DNA of 64,000 bases, from contig BSQZ01000001.1 of the NCBI GenBank assembly GCA_033239005.1, positions 18,773,000-18,836,999 of the forward strand, given 5' to 3'. Below the pieces are notes generated by a model. It saw nothing but the letters and a program-made list of their open reading frames with translations. It was not told the origin of the DNA and searched no databases. The position numbers and the translations under genes are program-made. The DNA comes from Lamellibrachia satsuma. Taxonomy: Eukaryota > Annelida > Polychaeta > Sabellida > Siboglinidae. Numbering within the stretch: the stretch's first letter is position 1; every line of letters starts with the position of its first letter. This document shows positions 41,801 to 52,870 of the stretch, one piece after another.

Positions 41801-44441
41801 CCATATTGTTAATTGATAATGATATAAATCATCAATATGTATGATATCTCCATGCCGACAGGATATGAAATCATTATATTGAATTTATCAAAATGTGCAC
41901 AGAAACAAGGACAGCTTTTGGCTTTACAAATTGTTTTATAACTGTTTTTTAATTATCAAGACAAATACAGTATTATTGGCATTTCTGCATTTCTTTTGCA
42001 TTTATGGTGCTTCTTGTGTTTTTTGTTTCAATATATTATTTATATTTTATATTTGAATATTTGAATAAACTGATGAATAAATATTCAAACCTCTTGTTAT
42101 GGTTTATATTCACGGTTTCATATGGATAGGATGCCGGTGGCTGTTGGCTGTGCTTTCTGATTGGCAATATGTGCGTAATGTCATGTCCCACACCACGTAT
42201 TGAGAGGCTGATGGTGGTCTGAACAAATGCTAGAGACTTAGAGAACTTATAAACTCCTTAAACTCCCTCCTCAATTCATTTAGCCCATCATGAATCAGGT
42301 TAACTTATGTTCAAATCTTTAGTGTTTTTTAAAACCAATATGCGCAGTCATTTTAATAACTTTTGTCTCTAATGAATTGACTTTGATTATTAGATAATCA
42401 TAGAGTAAATTGCAAAAATTTGAAGAGCTATGCTACGCTATAATATATAGAGCCACTTTTGCAACTTCTGTAATTTTTGTCGAATTTTTACCAGATCCAG
42501 TAAAAATTATTTAATAGTTGGCCAAATAATTTCACCAAACCAAAATATCACATTTGTACAAACAAACTAGTGGATACTAAATAAATTTTTTGGCAAAATA
42601 TGTCTGAAACGAAACAAAGGAAAATATCAAATCCAGGAGGGACTTTTATATAAGATAACTATTGAAAGAACCTAGAGCTAGCATGTGGATGCTAGAGCTA
42701 GCATGTCGTAGTGGATAGTAGAGCTAGCATGTCATAGTGGATACTACAGCTAGCATGTCATAGTAAGATAACTATTGAAAGAACCTTTGTTAGCGCAGTA
42801 TTTAGACCCCAACATGCTAGTGCATGGGACTACCCACAAGTAATCATTAGTAAAATATTTCATGCCTGGAATAAATATGTAACCTGTTTCAAAAGGTTTG
42901 TACTCACAGAGCTATTGAAGGGGCTCTGTAAACGGACTAATGTGTGCCTGTGTATCTGAATAGAGTCTATAAGGTGGCTAAGGCTACAAACAACATCAGA
43001 CTAACTACACTGTCACATATGCACCTATGCAGTCCTTTGTAATGGTGTTAATTCAAGATAGTGCTCTATGGAGAGAATATGACAAAAGAACCCACAATGT
43101 CTGCTTACACAGTACAGTAGGGCCAATATTATTGACAAATGCATTGTGTTAATACAAGTGCACTTCCACAATGCTGGGCAGCAGAATGAACACAAGTGCA
43201 TTAACAACTACCGATGGGGGTAGAATTGCAGAAATTAGTTTCCTTGAAGAGTCAGGACTTGGTTTCAACCAGCAATGAGATTAAAATTATAACTTTTTTT
43301 CGCTGTATATCATCCTAACTTTGCTAAAAAAAAAATTTTTTAGTTTTGATAAAGCACTATATTCATTCTGTTGCCCACTATTGTAAAAGTGCACGTGTAT
43401 ACTAAAGTGCATGTTGTTCTAATGTTAACCAACCCTGTCTAAAAGCACAGTGAGTATAGTACATAGACTCCATCACAGAGCTGGTGTACTGGACTGGAAC
43501 CAAGTGTGCAATTTATTGATTGCATGAATGTGTCAATATCCAGTAGAATACATTGCAGTAAGAGCAATTGACAAGTTGCATTTAGCAATAATGTGCATTG
43601 TACAGGTGTATGTATATAATTAATAACTAGCATGCTAAATTTTGCAATATTAACTAATATAACTCTAACCTGTTGTGGCACTAACTTAAACTCTGGGGTA
43701 AACTATTAAAGCTGACCATAAACTTATAAGATAAGATCAAAGCTAAATTAATAAAATAGTAATAATAATTACCATATTATACTGTACATATATGTACATA
43801 TGATGGTGTGAAAGTATCAGCAGCTAATAATTGTGTTCTTTATGGCAAATAAAGCTTACACAAATAGAACACTCAACAATAACATATGTAAACATAAAAT
43901 AATAGCAAGTTTACTATTAGTTAAATGTGTATGCATGTGTCATAAAAACTATTGTCATTGGTCTTCAAATCATCCAGTAATTGTTGTAGCAATGCTAATG
44001 CCAACAATGGTTAACATTTTAATAATAAATGAATAATAGTCAGTATTGTCTATTGACAATACTATGACCCGTCTGTGTCAATATATAGTCATTATTTGAT
44101 TTACTTTATGCTCGAGTACGTCAAATTATTATTGTTAATTTATAGTTATATTGGAATTAAGTTATAATTATGTTGTAAATTAAATAAAACATTCACATAA
44201 ATGTAGGCTAGAATACGTGTATCAATTAGTGTGACAGGATCAACTTTAACAAGTATAGTATGTAATATTAACTCTAATTGTCCTGATGGCTGATAATAAC
44301 ACGATATCTTGAAAGGACATGCACCGCCAGTACCTCGTCCGTGTGCCCAAAGAAATTCTTCAAGTCAATGTTGGTGAATTCTTCCGTTGTCCGGATGGAC
44401 GTAAACGGTCTCTTGAGCGAAGATTTTGACAATTCTGTCAT
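35733..44441 (-). CDS. WDR38: WD40-repeat protein, WDR38-like; eight-exon complete model
   Basis: Minus-strand exons: 44441-44334, 41783-41663, 41146-41030, 39766-39669, 38652-38572, 38202-38020, 36835-36638, 35843-35733. All borders are GT/AG and phases agree (0, 1, 1, 0, 0, 0, 0). The product is 338 residues, close to human WDR38 (about 314). Blade hallmarks run in order: VTGSEDKKVRVFNAASGRFV, FASGDFCKKIHFWRTRDGTC, CSGSWDRTAIVWEVETGNKL, TGSWDYTIRLW, SGSWDKTIRLWNPRTALCLF, VSACEDDTVRVWDCVLGKCV, with GH dipeptides between blades. WD40 propellers are protein-binding scaffolds; WDR38 has no established role that I can state. An acidic loop of about 30 residues (176-236 region) enlarges one blade. 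Confidence 0.85.
36210..36370. repeat. dispersed repeat family A, copy 3
   Basis: TGTAACCTATCTAGTATCGA, ACACTAGCTCGTTTGTACAA and TTTAGTTTTGGTGAAATTAT match copies at 4660 and 21050. In WDR38 intron 7. Confidence 0.55.
36638..36835 (-). CDS. WDR38: WDR38 exon 7: two WD blades
   Basis: Acceptor TTCTTGCAG, donor GTATTT, phase 0. Encodes ASGSWDKTIRLWNPRTALCL, FVLTGHKGWIQSVAFSQDSL and FLVSACEDDTVRVWDCVLGK, then CVQVLE. Very close to the corresponding part of WDR38 (SGSWDKTI; VKVWDCNTGKC-type motif). Confidence 0.92.
37093..37413 (-). mobile_element. tRNA-derived SINE with internal TA microsatellite
   Basis: Reading the minus strand from 37413, CTACCACAGTGGTTAGGACG and the B-box-like GGATTCGAATCC form the tRNA-like head. 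The body matches 8697-9019 base for base over long stretches. A TATTTATTTATATATATA insertion at about 37234-37260 replaces ACAT of the other copy. In WDR38 intron 6. Confidence 0.8.
38020..38202 (-). CDS. WDR38: WDR38 exon 6: blade with acidic insert
   Basis: Acceptor CGTTTCCAG, donor GTGAGT, phase 0. Encodes ATGSWDYTIRLWTLKDSDED, an Asp/Glu/Ser-rich stretch (SDVNLTAGTEGNSEEGGEDV), then HVLVGHKGNIHAMAFSKENM. The insert sits between strand D of one blade and strand A of the next, where the propeller tolerates loops. Confidence 0.88.
38572..38652 (-). CDS. WDR38: WDR38 exon 5
   Basis: Acceptor TTTGCCAG, donor GTAAGT, phase 0. Encodes TGNKLRVFEGHVNLVQSVAF followed by SFSNKWL, bridging two blades. 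Confidence 0.85.
39001..39245. repeat. 49-bp minisatellite, five copies
   Basis: Unit GATCTGCCAGGGGTATTGAT, GTAGTCAGAAGCCCCTGGTG and GTGAGGGTA, in WDR38 intron 4. Followed at 39280-39420 by CTCCCACC-rich low-complexity sequence. Confidence 0.92.
39669..39766 (-). CDS. WDR38: WDR38 exon 4
   Basis: Acceptor GTTGATAG, donor GTAAGA, phase 1 to 0. Encodes GHKKSVECLTFSSNSELLCS followed by GSWDRTAIVWEVE. Confidence 0.88.
39880..40930. repeat. dispersed repeat family A, copy 4, split by a 17-bp array
   Basis: The left part has CTTGACTGATTTAGCCCCAA. The right part (40562 on) has AATATGCGCAGTCGGTTTAA, GGATCCAGTCAAAAAG and TAGAGCTAGCA words. Between them lies the GTA-rich array. The order equals that of the uninterrupted copy at 42240-42610. 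Confidence 0.6.
39930..40560. repeat. 17-bp GTA-rich minisatellite
   Basis: Unit GTAGTACCGGTAGTAGT, about 35 units with (GTA)n runs between. ACCGGT decays to ACTGGT, ATTGGT and ACCGAT in many units. WDR38 intron 3. Confidence 0.95.
41030..41146 (-). CDS. WDR38: WDR38 exon 3
   Basis: Acceptor TTTTTAAG, donor GTAAGA, phase 1 to 1. Encodes GPVRSVAITPNSKYFASGDF followed by CKKIHFWRTRDGTCLFILE, a WD blade. Confidence 0.85.
41663..41783 (-). CDS. WDR38: WDR38 exon 2
   Basis: Acceptor TTATCTTAG, donor GTAGTT, phase 0 to 1. Encodes VNCATFSPDFELLVTGSEDK followed by KVRVFNAASGRFVVSLSGHK, a full WD blade. Confidence 0.9.
42240..42770. repeat. dispersed repeat family A, copy 5, with GCTAGC tandem tail
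   Basis: CTCCCTCCTCAATTCATTTA, AATATGCGCAGTCATTTTAA and CCAGATCCAGTAAAAATTAT match copy 4. Then about four copies of a 22-25 bp unit with AGAGCTAGCATGTC(G/A)TAGTGGATA (42672-42765). WDR38 intron 1. Confidence 0.6.
42771..44333. other. WDR38 intron 1, remainder
   Basis: AT-rich, only short ORFs without family resemblance. Nothing recognised. Confidence 0.5.
44334..44441 (-). CDS. WDR38: WDR38 exon 1: N-terminus
   Basis: Encodes MTELSKSSLKRPFTSIRTTE followed by EFTNIDLKNFFGHTDE (36 codons). The final GHTDE is the start of the first WD blade. Donor GTACTG, phase 0. The ATG is the first in frame. Confidence 0.8.
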
Positions 44442-46130
44442 TATGTTATTTTTGCGTAACTGTGTTCAAAATATCTACATTCTGACGCGCCCGACTCGCT
44501 GTCAAGCAGCGATATGACGAACTCCCATGGCAATTGTGTACACACAGTAGGGTGCTTGCAGTCTCGGCCACCAAGGCGAACACGTTACAGAATAGATACC
44601 AGTGTCGCCATATGTCGGATTGTTTGTATTTCACTTTTAGACAGTGCTTGACACAAGAGAGCGCTACTTATAAGTAATGTCGCCGAACGCCCAACTAAGT
44701 GATTTTGGTCCAGACCACTGTTCAAGGATATTTTGTTCGCTGAAAAATTAGTTTGCACACTGACTTTAAACAAGTCCAAGTCAATGGCTGGGCAACATAC
44801 ATGAACATGTCAATGATGGTTGGATCACATAATATATGTACATTCAGGCATTGTCATCTGGCTGTTTGCGATGACAAACATTTCGACAAACTTCAACCTG
44901 TGCCAGCTTAAACAAATATTATGCACAATCTTGCACACAGCTTCCGATGAGAAAACACGTGTTTATAAACGGCCGGAAATGATATCTGGGTCACTAGCTA
45001 GACAACTATTAACTTTTCCAGTGACCCATCCTAAATATATGTGTGCATTGATATAATTTGTGAATATTCGTAGTTGTGTAAATAAAATAGTATTGGCATG
45101 GTGTGGCTAAACATCTGGCAAGCGTTAACAGTCGCACGTTAACCGCTCTGTCGCCAGTGGAGTAGTGATATTTGCAATAGTGATATGGATGTACAACTTA
45201 ATAATTAAATATGATTTTAAAATAGAGAAATATTTGCTAGTTTTATCACAAAATTTATCTAGACCTTTGAGTAAAGTTCATGCTTGTAATTATTGGTTGC
45301 CGATTCATGATTGCATCGGTAGCGAATGCATAGTCCCTAAAATATGCCATTTAGCCGATTTCGGTGATTTCATTGCATAGAGGATAGTAGTAAATGTATT
45401 CAGCCAGCAAGTTGGGAACGTTTGAAATGTCGGATTGACCTTCGGCAGTGAGATGTTGCAGTATGAAGCGGATTTGAAGACGCGTAGGTATTTTGGTGTT
45501 GACATTCCCGAAATACTACGGTAGGTGGCGTATTAATATTTTGCGAAAACTGCCAGTTTGGAGGGTAAGTGCGTTTGCTGGAGGTATGTGATTTTGATTA
45601 AACTTAATTATTGTTCAGCACATTGAAAAGAATTCTTGATGTTCACGTTTTGTACTAATCGTGCAAAACGTGGCCACCAAGGGAAGGTGAAAGGGAAAGG
45701 CAATGGGAACATCTGCGGTAGTTATGTTGCCATAGTGTAATAGTAGAGAAAACTGCTGGCATCGACCTTTTGAGAATGTGCCAGATGTTTAATTACCCCG
45801 GCGGCAAATAAAGTGTCAAATGGTTTTGGCTGAAGTGCGTAGTCTTTTAGCTATGCGTCGTATGGTTCCTGTGCTGTGCTGCGTGGCGAGACCGGCTTTT
45901 AAAAGGGCATTGGCGGTAAAGAACGCTCTTGGCTCTCCTGGCGGACAGTTCAGGAAAACCGCAATATATCCGATAGGTGGCGCGCGCGGGCGGTTAGAGG
46001 GAGACGCGTAAATGTGTCGTTCAATTTGTTTATTGTTTCTGCGAAATTCGTAGGTTATTATTTGGTATGTTGGTTTCTTTCAACACATGGACGGTTACAA
46101 AACAAAATAAAGTTGCTGACATGGCTTATG
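44442..46130. other. upstream of WDR38; no gene recognised
   Basis: The first few hundred bases are presumably the WDR38 promoter; no core element stands out. A CpG-bearing stretch at 45880-46010 has a 63-residue plus-strand ORF (45820-46011) with no recognisable domain, which I leave uncalled. Confidence 0.4.
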
Positions 46131-46143
46131 CCAAGTTATGACA

Positions 46144-47503
46144 GGGCCACCGGAGGTGATTCGGGAATTACTATTACTATCTATTACTATTACGTGCTGA
46201 AGGCAATGTAATATATTTAATATTACTATTACATTTCGAGCTATTACTATTACGTTTTCCATTGAAACTATTACACATTTTACATGCCTTAATCATTTAC
46301 AAAGATTCAAATTAACTGATGCGATGGGTGTATAATTAATTAAATTACAATTAACTCATAAATTTCCCAATTAAATTAACCTCACACAATTCCAGTGGGA
46401 TATAGAAGTTTCATATATTCATTGGTACGAAAAAAAAGCAATGTCATTGTTATATAACACAGTCTGATTATCCCATAGTAGACCCATACTGCTTGGGGGA
46501 CAGTTAATTATTGGCTTAAGGATAGGATGTTTTTCACACTTTGTCAGGAGTGTGCAAGCTAGCTGCCAAATGAGAAAAACTCTGAAATGCTGGTATAAGC
46601 CCCTGGATTTTGTTCAAACATTACCCAGCATGGCAGGCTGGCAGCTAGGGTTGGGAGATGACAATGACTGATTGAATGATTCAGATGTTCAAGACAGTAT
46701 GTTTGGTGCTGGAAGCCTGGAACCCTTATCCTGCTTCAGTGAATGAATGAATAGGCTTGTGTGAAAAGGAGAGATGGCTCGTGGACCTGGCTTCAAATGA
46801 CCAATTACATGGAGGAACCGAGCGTATTTTTTTATCGCTGGGTGGGGCTGCACCCACTCTGGTTATACTAATTACCCGTAGTCCTTAGCGCTTCATTGGA
46901 GAAGAAGGTGCGCTGTGTGCTTATTAACTTTAGTTGCCAATAAAATACCGGGTACTGGCTGCTGTGTCCCGCAGTGTAATGGTAAAAGGGGTCATCAGTT
47001 TCCGAAGGATCCTACTCTAAGAAAAAAGTGGATAATCGCCATACGGAGGGACAAATGGCAGCTATCAAACACAAGCTTGGTTTGCCGATGCCATTTTGTG
47101 GAATCCTATTACAAGCAAGTGACTAGTCATGGTAACATACAAAAGTCACAGTGTCTCCTGCTAATAGTGCTGAAGTTCATTGACTGTCATGATTCAGATA
47201 CTAAGCCATTTTATCACCACTGTTGTAAAATAAATATATAAAACTGCATGTGAACGACTGAACATGATGCTTGTCCAAGTCCCATTATGTCAAAATACAG
47301 AATTTTTTGGTCTGATTATTTCCATTGAAATTGAATTTTGGTCTGATTGAAATGTTCAATTGTAATAGCAAAGTAATACCTCGATTACTATTACTTTACT
47401 TTCTATTACTATTACATTGCATTCTGTTCCATCTATTACTATTACTGTTACTATTGCTTGAACAATTGTAATCATTGCTATTACATATTACCCCAGGCCT
47501 GTT
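46144..47503 (+). mobile_element. candidate transposon carrying a THAP domain
   Basis: Clusters of ATTACTATTAC words lie at 46168-46275 and, in the same orientation, at 47375-47480, bracketing a THAP-domain reading frame. The possible ends CAGGGCC (46144) and GGCCTG (47503) are short and imperfect, and the flanks are only similar. P-element relatives and some hAT elements carry THAP domains. The boundaries are tentative. Confidence 0.35.
46955..47120 (+). CDS. THAP zinc-finger domain fragment
   Basis: The frame reads GCCVPQCNGKRGHQFPKDPT, LRKKWIIAIRRDKWQLSNTS and LVCRCHFVESYYK. The C-x4-C ... C-x2-H (CCVPQC ... CRCH) arrangement with FP, KW and HF motifs is the C2CH THAP DNA-binding domain. 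No ATG immediately precedes it (TTTAG at 46930 could be an acceptor) and no continuation was recognised. It is either one exon of a THAP gene or a transposon remnant. Confidence 0.6.
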
Positions 47504-48060
47504 ACGTCATAGGATAGTTAGTACATCACACTGCCACTGGCGCCCGCTATCTGAAAGTAAGTGACAGGTTGGTATGCACGCGTTATTTTCCCGCTCCCAT
47601 ATCAATGACAATGATCAATTATAGGTTGACTGTTTTGCTTCGGCAACATTTTATATGACTGTGACCTGTGTGTCAGTTTCTGCTTATCTAGTAAGATGTC
47701 CCTACCCTAACCAACCGGCCAGGGCACTGCCGCTGAAGCTGCCAAACCTGTACCATAGTATAGATGGATGAAATTTTTCCGGTTTTTCCCTGATTTCTGT
47801 TTGTCATGCTGTGATGATTCTGTTTCAGACACACCTTTTCACACTTACACTGCATGCACAAATATACTCGTGGTGGGAGAAGCGCTTGTCACCTTCTCGT
47901 GGTTCCTACTGTGGATCACAACAGCAAACTTTCCTGTTGTGTGAACTGAGAACAGCGCGCACTGACACTATCTTGTAAACCATGTTTGTTTGTTTTATAC
48001 TTAGGGGCGTGGTGCCAGGCGAAGTCATATCGATAGCCGGCTTGAGATGATAGATCACAG
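47504..48060. other. no gene recognised
   Basis: Non-coding. Nothing recognised. Confidence 0.4.
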
Positions 48061-48089
48061 TTTTGTTACCTTAACATGTCTAAAAGGAA

Positions 48090-48520
48090 ATGGTGGTTGG
48101 TACCAACTAAATATTTGACGTTTAAAATGATGGTGACATGAAGCGTACTTGTCATGAAGGAAACACATTTGGCTCTGTTTCATAACTTGCATTGTTGACA
48201 ATTGCAGTCCAACTCGTGTTTGCTGTTCTAATCGACTACGTGCATCATCATGTCTTCTGGATGGTCTAGAACTGAGCCTCTTCTGCTGTTTCTGGTATTT
48301 TGAGAGGTATCTCTTTGACAGCCTACCCATGGTTGATTAGTACAACAAGGTAATGAACATAATGGGTTACATGCTTCCTGATATGCTCTCATTATAATCT
48401 TAGGGTTTTTTCCAGTGGGATGGTAGTTTCGTATATCAGCAAGCTGAATCAGAACCCCAGGAATGTGGAATACCATATTGTATAACATAATAGCTGTCAT
48501 ACCATCATGGGACCACTATT
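48090..48520 (-). pseudogene. possible piggyBac-like transposase remnant
   Basis: Minus-strand reading across one frameshift: MTAIMLYNMVFHIPGVLIQL, ADIRNYHPTGKNPKIIMRAY, QEACNPL, then MGRLSKRYLSKYQKQQKRLS. The hydrophobic block after a W-S-H start and the following basic region recall the end of the piggyBac transposase core. No DDE residues are visible, so the call is weak. Confidence 0.25.
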
Positions 48521-49060
48521 TGAATAAGTGAATTGACATGGCCAGTACGCTCTCTCACATTTTTAATTGCACGTGTACAAATTTTTTACTTTCCATGTTT
48601 AACATTGTCTATGATTGATTACATTGGATGGTTTGGTCTAGTGAATTCCATAAGTGTATACCTTGTACAGATATACATTGGACTTTTAGGGTCATTCTTG
48701 CAAATGCAAAATGTCTTAAATGTTTACTTTGTCATGTTTCACGTGTTGTGTCATAAACTGTTGAATTAGCAGTAGATTATTTGGTAATAACTTTTTGTTT
48801 GCTTCATGTATTATAATGGCTCTTTTTAGTTTTACAAAATAACATAGAGCTTTTAATATATGCAATTCACAAAACAAGCCATTTGTATGATGGGAACAGT
48901 GTACATTGCTGACAATCCTTGCTAATTGCTTTGGTGGGAAATAAATACAGTTGGTGTTTGTTTTGTAGGTATTTCCCCTCACCACACAACGCAACAATAT
49001 GACACACAAGGCAGGTACTCTGAATAGTGCAATATTAAGCAAGCATTTTGTCTAGTAAAT
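48521..49060. other. no gene recognised
   Basis: AT-rich non-coding DNA. Confidence 0.4.
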
Positions 49061-49077
49061 ATTTTGCTCTATGCATA

Positions 49078-49383
49078 GTTGTGATACTCTTCAACAGCTC
49101 AGATGTTATCGTCCTGGCCCAGGACATAATTGTGATACTTTTCAACAGCTCAGATATTATCGTCCTGACCCAGGACATAATTGTGATACTTTTTAACAGC
49201 TCAGATGTTATCATCCTGGCCCAGGGCATAATTGTGATACTTTTCAACAGCTCAGATATTATCGTCCTGACCCAGGACATAATTGTGATACTTTTTAACA
49301 GCTCAGATATTATCGTCCTGGCCCAGGACATAATTGTGATACTTTTCAACAGCTCAGATATTATTGTCCTCACCCAGGACATT
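49078..49383. repeat. 51-bp minisatellite, six copies
   Basis: Unit TTGTGATACTTTTCAACAGC, TCAGATATTATCGTCCTGAC and CCAGGACATAA. The 306 bases are exactly six units. The unit length is a multiple of three, so both strands show ORFs (AQDIIVILFNSSDIIVL type) that I do not regard as genes. Confidence 0.95.
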
Positions 49384-49404
49384 TCCTGAGCAAACAATGG
49401 GGTC

Positions 49405-49553
49405 ATCATGGCTCAGTGGGGTCCACATGGCTCAGTGGGGTCCACATGGCACAGTGGGGTCCACATGGCTTAGTGGGGTCCACATGGCTCAGTGGGGTCC
49501 ACATGGCTCACTAGGGGCCACATGGCTCGGTGGGGTCCACATGGCTCAATGAT
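49405..49553. repeat. 19-bp minisatellite, about eight copies
   Basis: Unit CATGGCTCAGTGGGGTCCA, directly following the 51-bp array after 20 bases. Confidence 0.95.
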
Positions 49554-49739
49554 GTGACATACAATCTCTCCTGGTGGAGCCTGTTGTACCTGACTCTTGT
49601 GACAAGGGGACAGACACAATAAAAGGGCTAAGCCAAGGACTACCTTGACAGAAAACCCCACTGACTGGGCCAATCACCCATCCAGATGTAAAGCTGATTA
49701 CAGAAACCGAAACGATAAACTATTCAACTAACTCAACAA

Positions 49740-51312
49740 CCCAAGATGATGTCTCCTTGGAGTGCAACATGACGCGACCTGATGAAAGCCGTTGGGAAGT
49801 CAGACCACTGACAGTTCATCTGCTTAGTGCCAAAAGAAACACCAGAATAGGCACCTGGAATGTCTGGACCAAGTACCAGACTGGGAAGGCAACTCAAGTG
49901 GCACATGAAATGAAGAAATGCAACATCAAGGGGCTGGGGTTCAGCGAGACCAGATGGATCAGAGCCAGACAAACTAAGCCTGCTACAGGAGAACATAATA
50001 TACTGAGAACATGAAGGTGAAGACCACGCACACAAACACGAAGTGGCAATAATGGCAACACAAACTGCCATGAAAGCCTGCATGGAGTGGCACCCTGTGT
50101 CACCAAGAATCATTACAGCAAGATTCAAGTCAACTGGAATGAATGTTAGTGTGATCCAGTGTCCCAACAAACAGTGACAACGAAGAAGCAAAAGAAGAAT
50201 TCTACAAAAGACTACAAAATGTGCTAGATGAAACACCAAGGCGATGCATAAATCCTAATGGGAGACAAAAAATGCAAAGGTGGGTTCAGACAAGACAGGC
50301 AGGGAAGAAATAATGGGAAAGCATGGACTTGGAACCATGAACGAAAATGGAGAACTGTTTGCAGACTTTTGTACATTTAATGACTTAGTTATTGGTGGCA
50401 GTGTCTTCCCACACAAAATGATGCTCAAAGCCACATGGACCTCTCACCAGATGGGAAAACAGAGAACCAGATCGACCACATAACCATAGGCAGGAAATGG
50501 AGAAGTCTCCTGGACGTACGAGTAAAGACAGAAGCAGATGTGGCATCAGACCACCATCTCCTGCTAGGAATTCTGAGAATAAAGCTGAAGAAATACACAG
50601 ACACAACAAATAGGCCACAACAACAGTAAGATGTTCAAAAGCTAAAGTCAAGAAAAATAAAACTCAAATTCAACTGTGCTGTGAGAAACAGGTTTGAAGC
50701 CCTAGAGGATATGATGAAGGACTCCACAGACATTGTCTGGGCCACACTACAAGAAACCTGGAAAGAATCATGCAAAGAAGTCCTAGGCAAAAGGGAGAGA
50801 AAACTCAAAGTGTGGCTATCAACAGCAACATGGACGCTGATCAAAGAAAGGAAACAAATGAAACAAATGGTCAATCACTGCAAGACAGTAGAAGAGAAAC
50901 AAGAACACCAAGCAAAATACTGGCAACTAAACAAAGCAGTCAAGAAGAGCACAAGAAAAGACAAGCAAAACTTCATCAATGACCCAGCAACACAAGCTGA
51001 AATGGCAGCGCAAGAACACTAGCGAGGAAAGAAGAAATCCTTCAAAACCAATGAAAGACAAGCAAGTAAGAACCATAATCAAGGAAGCGAGCAAACATCA
51101 AGATGGGAAGAACACTTCAAAGAAATCAGACGGCATACCACCAGAGGCTCTGAAAGCAGACCTGATAACAACAACAGACGTGTTGCACCATCTATTCTTG
51201 AAGATATGGGAACAAGAGAAAGTCCCAACAGAATGGAAAAATGGATACCTTGTAAAACTGCCAAAGAAAGGTGACATGGGAATGTGCAAGAACTGGAGAG
51301 GAATCACACTCC
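49740..51312 (+). mobile_element. RTE-type LINE: endonuclease and start of reverse transcriptase, degraded
   Basis: In several frames: RIGTWNVWTKYQTGKATQVA and LGFSETRWIRARQ (endonuclease start), NGELFADFCTFNDLVIGGSV, then ENQIDHITIGRKW and ASDHHLLLGILRIKLKK (catalytic SDH). The finger region of the RT follows: SDGIPPEALKADL, WEQEKVPTEWKNGYLVKLPK and MCKNWRGITLL. The sequence leaves the family at about 51312, before the RT palm. Multiple stops and shifts show it is inactive. Confidence 0.8.
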
Positions 51313-52250
51313 TATACTATCAGAAAAGCTTTCCATCCAGATCCAGAATACATGGCAGAGACCTGAGTTGGTTTCGCGAATTAATTGAAGTTCACAGGAA
51401 ATTATAGCTTGGTGAAAAGAAACTTTTTAGGGGGTGCCATCATAGATTTTCCTTAATAAAGGACAACCTTAATATATAGTTTGACCTGTTTTACTTTAAG
51501 AGTGATCTATATGATATAATGGATGTGTGGACATTTTGGGCTATTATTTTAAATCCAATACATTTAATTTATGGGTTAACTGATGCAGAAACATATTGTG
51601 TTAGTTCAATAGACAACAGTGAATTTACATCAGTACTATCTGCGTGGAGCACTTTCTAAAACCTAAGTAAAAAATGTTTTTAGTTCCCCCCAAAAGTGTT
51701 TTCAGAATACACTATTTGAAATACTTTTTGGAGGTATTTTTCTATTTTAAATACTTTTTCAAAGTATTTTACCCATCCCTGGATGCCTCACATACATGGG
51801 CATTCCCAAATACTTATGCGATTTCTAAGTGTCTTTTTTCGTTTTTGTAGCTGATGGATTTACGCCTGAGTCAATATTGTCAGTTGTTCTGGTGCCAATA
51901 ACTAAGGATAAAGCTGGATAGGATTGAAATGTACATGGAACCTAATCCTAACATGAAACTGACTAGATTCTACACTAGTATCGGGTATGTATGTATGTAT
52001 GCATGCATGTATGTAGGAAATGTAGGAAATCATGGTTTCATCTGCTTTAGCATCACTGACTTCTTTATCTGCATGTTGTGTAGTTTCCTTTGCGCTTCTC
52101 TCATTGTTGTATTGTAGGAACTCATTGACTTGTATGGATCATTAAATATAATGTATTTGTATTTTCCAGTAAGGTATTTCACAGAGTGAACCATGGAACA
52201 TTATGGTTCTCCAGGATATATCTGAAATAAAGATATTCATTCAACTTTTT
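51313..52250. other. unassigned sequence inside or beside the RTE element
   Basis: AT-rich, no gene. It lies between the RT finger region and a separate RTE-like 3' fragment, so it may be a later insertion or a replaced middle. Confidence 0.4.
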
Positions 52251-52261
52251 TGAATTTTGAC

Positions 52262-52415
52262 TTGAATACATGTTTGAGGAGAGGAAGACCATTGAAGAGG
52301 TGGAGTGACCAGATCAGGAATGACACTGGGCTGCCACTATTGACAGCAGAGCGGCATGCCATGCATAGAACAGAATGGAGGGGTGCAACTTCCCGGAGGA
52401 CAGCGAGGGGGTACT
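52262..52415 (+). mobile_element. LINE 3' terminal coding fragment
   Basis: LRRGRPLKRWSDQIRNDTGL, then HAMHRTEWRGATSR is the G-R-P-x(2)-R-W ... D-R-x(2)-W-R motif at the very end of RTE-like ORFs. Possibly the end of the element starting at 49740. Confidence 0.6.
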
Positions 52416-52870
52416 ATGGCTTATGCTTTAAGTCAAGTAAGTAAAATCAAGAATACGTGTTAAATATTTATGTGTTATATTCCGAAAAGGGCCCCAACAG
52501 AGACACAGTCATGTTGGGTATTTGACTCAGTTTGAATTAGTTGCTGTAAAGGGGTATCCATAAAGTACATCCCGCTATTTTTGGACGTTTTGAGACCCCT
52601 TTATAACACTTTGTAACACTTTGTAACATTGACCTGTGCACCCCCTAAAACTACATCCGTTATTGATAAAGATCCCCCACATATTGTGCATGAATATATT
52701 GTATATTCATTGCATGTCTGTATTGATTCGTTGTTCACACATACAATAGAAGGTATGTTTAATTAACAATACCATCACATGTCCATGGTTATGTATGTTT
52801 AGTATGTAGTAAAGCCATTGGAAGTTCTTCTCTGTATTGATACACCATGACACTAAAAGACGACACTTCT
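52416..52870. other. no gene recognised
   Basis: Non-coding. Nothing recognised. Confidence 0.4.

Noticed and set aside
45820..46011. Small gene with an Arg/Ala-rich product
   Set aside because: 63 codons in a CpG-bearing stretch, no recognisable domain and no splice partners. Could be chance.
49035..49409. ORFs with ILFNSSDIIVLAQDIIV and SELLKSITIMSWARTI repeats
   Set aside because: Both strands of a 51-bp minisatellite are open. No start context or flanking coding sequence.
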